From: Chaetoderma sp. LZ-2023a
Taxonomy: Eukaryota > Mollusca > Caudofoveata > Chaetodermatida > Chaetodermatidae
DNA: 64,000 nucleotides
Direction: 5' to 3'
NCBI GenBank assembly: GCA_034401795.1
Contig: CM067366.1
Location: 74,318,518 to 74,382,517, forward strand
Below the pieces are notes generated by a model. It made no database searches. It had not been told where the DNA came from and worked only from the letters and a program-made list of their open reading frames with translations. Below are positions 56,630-64,000 of this stretch, piece after piece (position 1 is the stretch's first letter; each line of letters opens with the position of its first letter). The position numbers were made by a program, and so were the translations under genes.

Positions 56630-58069
56630 CTGCCACTCTATACCATCTTTTCAAAGCATCTAGAGGAAGGCAATGTACCCGATATCTGGTGGCAAAGCAA
56701 TGTAATGCCTATTTTCAAAAAGGGCAACAAGAGATCAGCCGGTAACTATAGGCCTATTAGTCTAACTTCAATTTGTTGTAAAGTGTTAGAATCCTTAGTC
56801 AGAGATAGCATGACCCTCAACAACCTGTTCGCAGACCAGCAGCATGGGTGTAGGGCAGGACGTTCCTGCACGCCGCTGCTATTGACAGTAATAGAAACGT
56901 GAACAGAACTGATGGACAAACATTTTTGCATAGATCCAATCTATTTTGATTTTCAAAAGGCTTTCGACACTGTGCCCGATTCAAGACTCCTCACTAAGCT
57001 ACGGAGCTACAGAATTGGAGGCCAGGTCTCTACCTGGATCCTAGCCTTCCTATCGTCCAGACACCAGAGAGTCTGCATAAATGGATCGAATTCACCATGG
57101 GCTGATGTCATTAGTGGAGTCCCACAGGGCAGTGTCCTAGGACCCATCTTGTTTCTGATCTATAGCAATGATCTGCCGGATGTTGTCCACAGCTACATAA
57201 AATTGTTTGCCAATTACACAAAACTATTCAGTGCAATTGCATCAGTAGAGGACTGCCATATGCTACAAAAAGATATTGACAATCTTCAACTCTGGTCAGA
57301 ATGCTGGCTACTGAAATTCCATCACCAGAAATGCAAGGTAATGAGGATTGGTACAGACCACCCTAATTATACATATGTAATGTCTAAATCTGGCGACAAA
57401 GTGATTCAACTGGAAGTGATGACACGCGAAAAGGACCTTGGGATACATTTCGATGACAAGTTAACCTTCCAGCAACATGTCGAGATGGCGGTCAACAAGG
57501 CCAACCAGGTTGTTGGGCTAATCAGGCGATCATTCCATTATCTAGATGGAGAAATGTTCCAACTCCTGTTTAAATCTCCAGTGAGGCCACTACTGGAATA
57601 TGCTAATACAATATGGAGCCTGCGCTTCAAGATCGACATATCCAAGATAGAAAAAGTCCAGAGGAGAGCAACCAAACTACTACGGGGACTGTTTGATATG
57701 GTATATGAAGAAAGACTCAAACAACTAAAGCTTTCAACTCTTGCCTACCAAAGAATTCGAGGTGACATGATCGAGACCTACAAATTCCTCCACAATAAAC
57801 ACACTATAGAGCTCCATGGAATGGACACAGCTACAAGCTTAAGAAACACCACTCAAATAAATCACTGCACGCACACACCTTCAGCAACAGAGTTATCAAC
57901 AACTGGAACTCTCTTGCTGAGGAAATGGTTGTAGCACCCTCCCTTAACTGCTTCAAGCACCGACTAGATAAACACTTGTCCCAATATCTCTATACAGTAG
58001 ACCTCCCTCAAGTTCTCAAAAGCCAGCACCAACCAGAATGTGATTCAGAGACACCTGGTACTATTTAAT
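56630..58069 (+). pseudogene. LINE reverse transcriptase with destroyed FADD box
   Basis: CR1-type RT in frame pieces: [29 protein letters not shown], then a stop near 56900, then [35 protein letters not shown], and IKLFANYTKLF where the catalytic FADD should be (both Asp replaced). The C-terminus [33 protein letters not shown] follows. A shift near 57885 leads to NRVINNWNSLAEEMVVAPSL and the natural end at 58069. Both the active site and the frame are lost. Confidence 0.85.
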
Positions 58070-58383
58070 ACCTTCAAGAGAATGTTATTCTGGCCACACT
58101 GATAAACATAAGTGCCTAACTTCCCAAGTATATCAACAAGGTGGGTCAGTCCTACCAATCATCAAAAAATACACTGAACTGAAAATCGTAACTGTCACAG
58201 TCCTCCAAGTAAATTGACAAGGTGGGTTGGTCCTACCAATCACAAAATGTATTAATGATGGCGCGTCCACCTCACCAGCTAAAACTGATATGCTGTTCAT
58301 GGTCCACGTTCTATTACTAGTCCACAGCCAACCTATAATGTAATACTCTCATCCGCAACAAGTCAGGTCAGGTGGGCTTGGCC
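58070..58383 (+). repeat. GGTGGG...CCTACC short repeats (left part)
   Basis: AAGGTGGGTCAGTCCTACCA-like words at ~58138, 58219 and 58370, irregularly spaced and each a potential small hairpin. The series continues beyond the hAT element at 59947. It may be the 3' region of the preceding LINE. Confidence 0.6.
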
Positions 58384-59954
58384 TAGGGTTGCACGGTTAT
58401 TCACTTTTCATAATCGCGATCATTTAAGAAAAATAATCGCGATCATACGATTAATCATGAACTATATTAACTACCGTCAATGCTGCTTAGAGGACATTTT
58501 TATGCTACTGCAGATTGTAAGATTATGGGTTAGGCACATGGGTATACATACATGGACAGAATACCCCTGTTGCTGATTGCAAACAAAGGAATGTATCAAG
58601 ATTTTTCTAGCCGGAAAACGGAAGGTACTGTATTTCGTTTAATTGTAGCCTATGCTCTAATAGAAGTCCACCCCCTAACTTTGACATATGAGCTCCAATG
58701 ATTTCTTAGCAGTTTCAAAACGGCAAAACTCTGTATTAGAAGCCCACCCACTAACTCAGCAGATAAATTGTAAAAATAGCGTGTATAATAATAACAATCG
58801 TGTCACAGGGTGTGTCTACTTCTGACCGATCTCTGCCCTGATACATTTCCGGCCACTCCGGAGTTCAATACAGGCCTCGGATTTGTAAATCTCGACAACC
58901 TATTGGATTAATATTAATAGTAGGCCACGTATATTCAGATTTGTAGTTAAAATGCGCTTAAAACAGTCTTGGCATGATTAAATAGCTTCCTTATAAATAT
59001 ATTTCAAGACCAAATTTATGTACCAAACAAGTACGGGAGAAATTGTGCATCAATTTTGTAACGCCGATCAACATTGAATGATCCAAATTGAATTATTACG
59101 AACGACAATATAGCCGGCTTCTTAAGTTGGCGAGCCAGCAGCTCTTTTGCGATGGGAGGCGGCGTGTTCTCGCGAGATATTATGCGCTAACAGGAGTTTA
59201 TCAAACGAGTACCCGTTATTCAGATCAGTATAATACTCAGTTCCTATCGCGCAATGATAATATATATAGAAATTCCCGAGTTCCGAGTCCCCGATTCCAG
59301 AATATTTATATCCGAGTACTCGCTCTAAAATAAACTCTTCAATTGGAGGCGTCACGTGATTTGTATTTTTTTCGCGACGCCATTTTATATCACATTGTGG
59401 ATTAATTTTGATGTAATAAACGACCTTTATTAAAGGATACGCAATATTTAGGCGCTCAAATCAAATAATTTCACTTCCCCGGTGATGTTTTGAGGTATAC
59501 ATTAAACATAGGTGTAGGCGGTGAGAATTTTTACGGGAGAAAATGTGTTGAATTTCCGTGGTATCAGTTCTGGAACTTTTTTGGGAAACCGTTAGCGCAT
59601 AACTATTCAGAGAATGGGGAACGCAGGATAAGCGTGTGTGATTACAACAACAATGACAAATAGCGACCAAGTAAACAATCTTTATTCATCTAAAACTAAT
59701 CATGAGCCAATACAAACAAATCAGTTATTTATTTATTTAGTTTATTTAATCATTCACACATTCGGTTGATAGCCGGATGTTTGTTTCCATGCTTGGTAAC
59801 GCCAGCAGAGGTTCACAAGTGTAAAAGTGTCTTGACAAAAATTTCAACATGGTGATTATACGATTATTTCATTTTATAATCGTCCACGATCATTTTGAAT
59901 TATGTAATCGCGATTAATCGAATAATCGAAAAATCGTGCAACCCTAGCTTGGCC
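58376..59954. mobile_element. Non-autonomous hAT element, TSD GCTTGGCC
   Basis: Element proper 58384-59946. Termini TAGGGTTGCACGG and CGTGCAACCCTA are inverted, and the perfect 8-bp duplication GCTTGGCC occupies 58376-58383 and 59947-59954. Subtermini carry repeated ATCGCGATTAATCG words. The interior (~58628-59590) is a relative of the MITE at 39527. No transposase. Confidence 0.92.
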
Positions 59955-60571
59955 TACCAGCCTCTTAAGCACATAAAGATCTATTGTAATAATGTAAAAG
60001 TACTGCTAAGGTGGCTATGTCCTACCATTTCAGTAAGCCAATTATGCGAGTCAGCCTTACCAGCCCCAACAGGTTGCTAGGTGAGTTCTTGCTGTATTAA
60101 AGTCCTATGTTTTAGTACCAGGTACCAGCCAACATATTGTATATATCTCCACACATATTAATCTGGAAGAATACGCCGAACTGTAATCGTAACTGCCACA
60201 GCCAACCCCCCCCCCCCCCCAACCCCAAGTAAATTGACGGCGATGGTTGGTCCTACCAATCATGACACATTAATGATACATATTATATCTATCTCCACAC
60301 ATCCAGGCCAGGTGGGTGTGTCCTACCATCCATATGAGGCAACATGTGCACTGACAAGGTGGGTCTGTCCTATCATTCAATCAGCTTTGCAAGGAGGGTC
60401 ATGGTTTCAACCCACATGATGTAAATATATGTACATTGTACACATGGTTATTGTAAGTGGCTGAGCCAGGTGGGTTTGCTCTACCAGCCCTTCAACCCAT
60501 ATCATGAAGAACCACAGGTTCCTGTACTTCGATAAGGTGGGTCTGTCCTACCAGATCAAGGAGATATATAG
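59955..60571 (+). repeat. GGTGGG...CCTACC short repeats (right part)
   Basis: Six or more words such as AAGGTGGGTCTGTCCTACCA near 60010, 60243, 60309, 60357, 60467 and 60535, and a C tract at 60206-60221. No coding sequence. Confidence 0.65.
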
Positions 60572-61301
60572 TCCTGGCCCTGCCATAGAACCCCGTATAC
60601 ATTTCAGAAGGCATAGACTTTGACTTTTGATTTGTGTATGGGATACCCATAGCTTCAAGAATACACTAGGTGGAATTCATGAATTTGTAGCATAAGCCGG
60701 AAATCCGCCATTTTCCGAAATGGCCGCCGCGGGTGTCTGTGCCAATTAATAAATGCATATAACTTTTGATAGAATCGTAGTAGGTGGTCGATTTTGGTGT
60801 CTATTATGGGGTTTTCACATATGGCCGATACAATGGTCCCGTCTATAAACATTTTTGACGTTGCCTAGTTACGGAAATCCAAGATGGCCACCACCGGAAG
60901 TCCGTCAATTATGAAAATTACTATAACTTTTGATAGAAGTAGAGTAGAAGAATAATTTTGGTATCTATCATGGGGTTTTCATGTATGCCCAATACAATGG
61001 TGCCATCAGTGAACATATTTGACGCATCCTGATTACCGAAATCCAAGATGGCCGCCACCCAAAGTCGACTAATCATGAAAATTTGTATAACTTGTACTAA
61101 AATGCAGCTTATTTTAAGAGTTTGAAGACAAAGCTCATGCACAACTCCATATTTTAAAATATGGCCTATTTCCGGCTTATGCTACAAATTCATGAATTCC
61201 ACCTAGTGTATTCTTGAAGCTATGGGTATCCCATACACAAATCAAAAGTCAAAGTCTATGCCCTTCTGAAATGTATAAGGGGTTCTATGGCAGGGCCTGG
61301 A
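60572..61301. mobile_element. Foldback element with 133-bp TIRs
   Basis: 60572-60704 and 61168-61301 are near-identical inverted repeats (outer end TCCTGGCCCTGCCATAG / CTATGGCAGGGCCTGGA). The interior has three ~170-bp tandem units, each with an AATCCAAGATGGCC-like word (60710, 60880, 61040). No transposase and no clear TSD. Confidence 0.85.
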
Positions 61302-61462
61302 CAATTATTATTAGGGCTGGATGCACACTTGGACTAAAACGTATGAATAGACAGACATACAACAAGACAGACAGGTAGAGAATAGACAGGCAGACATTTT
61401 GGTCTATCATGTGTGTTCATTCTGCTTTGAATTTGACACAAATCCATGTATTGTGTTTTTCA
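61302..61462 (+). other. Spacer ending in a candidate 3' splice site
   Basis: A GACAGACA-rich stretch, then TTGTGTTTTTCAG at 61450-61462, a good acceptor 34 bp before the start codon of the next gene. Confidence 0.45.
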
Positions 61463-61496
61463 GCTGACTGAATTCTGATGTGTGATCGTCATAATC

Positions 61497-64000
61497 ATGG
61501 CTGACAAAGGTAGCATACCACACGGACTCAGCCTGCGGGTTGCAAATCCTACTCAAGCTCCTCTTCACCCCGATCGATGCATTATTTGTCAAGAGAAAGG
61601 CAAGAGCACAGAAAGACTCCATGGCGCTGCGACAGGTAGAAAACGTGTCCGTGAAGCAGCTGAAGTAAAAAATGATGATGTTAACAAACGATTGAAAGTT
61701 CTAGGACCGGATTCAGACTTCAAATATCATAATACCTATTCCTGTTATAAGAAATACACAGATGTACGGTACCTCCCGACCATTCCTGAAGTACCTGCAG
61801 ATGACGCTACAGAAGACCTACTACCTGACTTGAACACTCACAAGCCATCCACGCGCAGTTCCACTCTGCCTCGTCCCGGCCCAAGCACCACTGTTGACTC
61901 AGACTACATAGACTGTGTCATATGCGCATCTGATAGGGTCTGGGTTAAAACAAAGGGGAAACAAGTGCGGGAAAAGTTTAGACTCTGTAAGGTCGAAAGT
62001 GCACAGAAGTTTTTGGATGCGATGAATTTTCATAAAGATGAAGTGTATGTCAGATGTGCAGACATAGGCAGTCCTCAAGATGTCTATGCCTCTGATTTAT
62101 ATTGTCACGTGTCTTGCTTCAAACAATATGTGTCAAACTCAAAGCAGACAGAACCCTTTTGTGATAAGAGAATTAACCATAAGAATGATGTATTTACTGA
62201 TGTTATGACTCATCTAGACCCACTCATTCAGGCTGGCTATGGGTTTACAATGACAGAAATCAAAGAGATGATGATGAACCTTGATGATAGTATATATGTG
62301 TATAATCGAGATGTAAAGAGATTTCTCACAGATTACTATGGCGATCGAATTCAATGTTGCCCAAGTCACATGGTTAATGAGCCTGAAATGTGCTTCTCCC
62401 GCTGACATTAGCATAGAAGATCTCGGTAGAAAACTTCGCAATAATGACGTAATTAGATCCGCTGGAGAAATCCTCAGAGAAGCTTTCAAGCAGGTTGACT
62501 TTAAACTCGCCAATCGATTTTGTGATGGCAATGAATTGAAAGAGTCGTGGGAAAACACTCCTATGCCAGACCAATTACTGACATTCTTTGCAGCATTGTT
62601 CGGTATTAGACGATCGCGTATGGTAAAAATTGAAATGCTCGACATGGTTAGTGGTGATTGTGACGATGACGAAGTGGATAGTGAAGGTGACACTAGTTCA
62701 GATGACAATGCCATAGAGGTTGAGTGGGCTGTCCGTAATCAGCACACCCAGTTGAACTGCCTGTTTCAGATTATGTACAATCAGCTCTTTCACGGTGCTA
62801 AGAAAACCCCTCTGAGTGCCTCATTTGGCCAGTATCAATATGGCAAGAGTCGCAGCCGAGAGGTTCTGACAGCGGCAAACCGTATGGGCATCAGTTCCAG
62901 TTATAATGATGTAAGGAGATCAAGACGGTTGCTCGCTGCCTACGCTGTTGCAAAGTCAGAAGGGAACGAGGTCCCAGTGCCAAGCACATTCACTCGTGGT
63001 GCATATATATGTGGGGCTATGGACAATGGGGATTTTAGTGATCGTTCCTCTCTCTCCTGGCACTGAATCAGATCATGTGACCATGCAAGTACTATACCAG
63101 GAGATTATCTCTCCCCCAGAGTCAAAACCTTACGTTTCTGACATGAACTTACAGAAGAGCACTGCGTGCTTGCCTGTGAAACGCCCATGTCAGTATGTAC
63201 CTTGTCACTCCAAACCATTAGTAAAACCATCGCTTCCTCCCAACTTCCATGTTATAGATGAAACTGGTATCGATTCTAATCTGGATTGTGTATCTGCCCT
63301 TCGTGTAGCAAATAACAGGGAATTTCTTATATCCTTCATTAGGTATGGTCTACCGAAAGATGGATCTACTTGTGATACGCTACCTACATGGGGTGGTTCA
63401 CATGCTCTACTGTCTACTGCGGTAGTGCCTCTAATGCGGGTCGGGTTTTTGCCTGTGATACCCTCACCTGTGACAGACTATGCTACTGTGCGTAAGGGGC
63501 TTCAGAATTTCCAAAGTGTCCATCGGCAACTTAATCCATCTCAATCCCTCATGCCTGTATTTTGTGATGAAGGTGTATTTCATACGGTGGCCGATATTAT
63601 TATGGATGAGCCCAATGAATTCTCTGATCTGCATGGCATGATGGGGATGTTTCACTGGGTTAAGATACTGCTCAAGTGTGCTGGGCGGTATCTTCGAGGA
63701 TCAGGCATTGAAGATGCTCTCATTGAGACCGAGGTTTTTGGTAAGTTGACATTGAATTCAGTATTGGAAGGCAGTCATTATGTTCGTTCCTTCCATGGAA
63801 TAATCATGGTATCAGATATGATCAGCTCGTTGACGTGGGAGGCTTTCTGGCAGTGGTTGGAGCAACATGATCGTAAAGTAAATGATGCTGTGATGACATG
63901 CGCAGGCAAGGTGCAGAGTGCTCTTTGCGAGAAGAAGAGGTCAGTTGAGCTGTTCGCAGAGCTTGTTGATAAATCTTCAGAGCTTCAAGAACACTTTGAG
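61497..64000 (+). pseudogene. Cys-rich conserved-type protein, function unknown, two 1-base insertions
   Basis: The start MADKGSIPHGLSL has a strong Kozak context (A at -3, G at +4) behind a splice-acceptor-like site. Two similar modules follow: CIICQEKGK...YHNTYSCYKKYTD, and CVICASDRVWVK...YCHVSCFKQYVS, each a C-x2-C plus C/H pair that could bind zinc. Next come IEDLGRKLRNNDVIRSAGEI, an acidic patch, and YICGAMDNGDFSDRSSLSGT. The last part has PSPVTDYATVRKGL, VFCDEGVFHTVADIIM, LHGMMGMFHWVKILLKCAGR and EDALIETEVFGKLTLNSVLEG. An extra C in the CCC at 62398-62400 and an extra T near 63058 shift the frame. After each the reading is open, and the last frame (from ~63059) is open to the window end. 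It belongs, I think, to a multicopy family of uncharacterised aquatic-animal proteins. Sequencing error or a decayed copy are both possible. Confidence 0.6.

Overview
The window is eukaryotic and almost wholly made of repeats. There is no operon-like gene packing, coding frames look spliced, and the repeats are of metazoan type. The repeats at 1-1957 have hairpin ends (AGGCCCAAGGGCCT; TGGCCTTTCAGGCCA) around ~150-bp internal tandem units. They resemble the pearl/HINE-like elements of bivalve and gastropod genomes, so a marine mollusc is my best guess, at low confidence.

The main occupants are DIRS-type tyrosine-recombinase (YR) retrotransposons of two families, all coding on the minus strand. 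Family A: A1 2879-10369, and fragments A2 23013-27017 and A3 ~34940-36076. Family B: GF 10541-11173 plus 15380-16300, B 16301-23012, C 27018-34086, D 41431-48477, and E 39200-41430 plus 48478-49797. Each reads, in sense: left ITR, gag-like ORF with an N-terminal Cys/His cluster, RT/RNase H/DIRS methyltransferase-like ORF, a YR ORF overlapping the RT in another frame, the internal complementary region (ICR), and the right ITR. RT and RNase H make the DNA copy. The ICR, complementary to both termini joined end to end, is thought to template a circle. The YR then integrates the circle without target duplication. No copy is fully intact: C has the best YR, D an intact YIDD box but a broken YR, and B a lost RT aspartate.

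The copies are nested. D sits inside E. B sits inside the YR of GF, at the same base position that D uses in E. A 4.2-kb unclassified insert with TSD ATAT (11174-15379) splits GF. A hAT element with 8-bp TSDs (23876-25880) splits A2. A 722-bp MITE with TA duplications (39527-40248) splits E.

Outside the DIRS cluster are a Tc1-like element with one premature stop (36332-~37960), a 207-bp MITE (38619-38825), a CR1-like LINE (52327-54537) abutting a ~290-bp TA microsatellite, three further LINE fragments (one with a destroyed FADD box), a hAT element (58384-59946, TSD GCTTGGCC) and a long-TIR foldback element (60572-61301). The only candidate gene that is not plainly a known mobile-element ORF is a Cys-rich, multidomain protein from 61497 running off the right edge. 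It carries two single-base insertions and may belong to an uncharacterised multicopy family.
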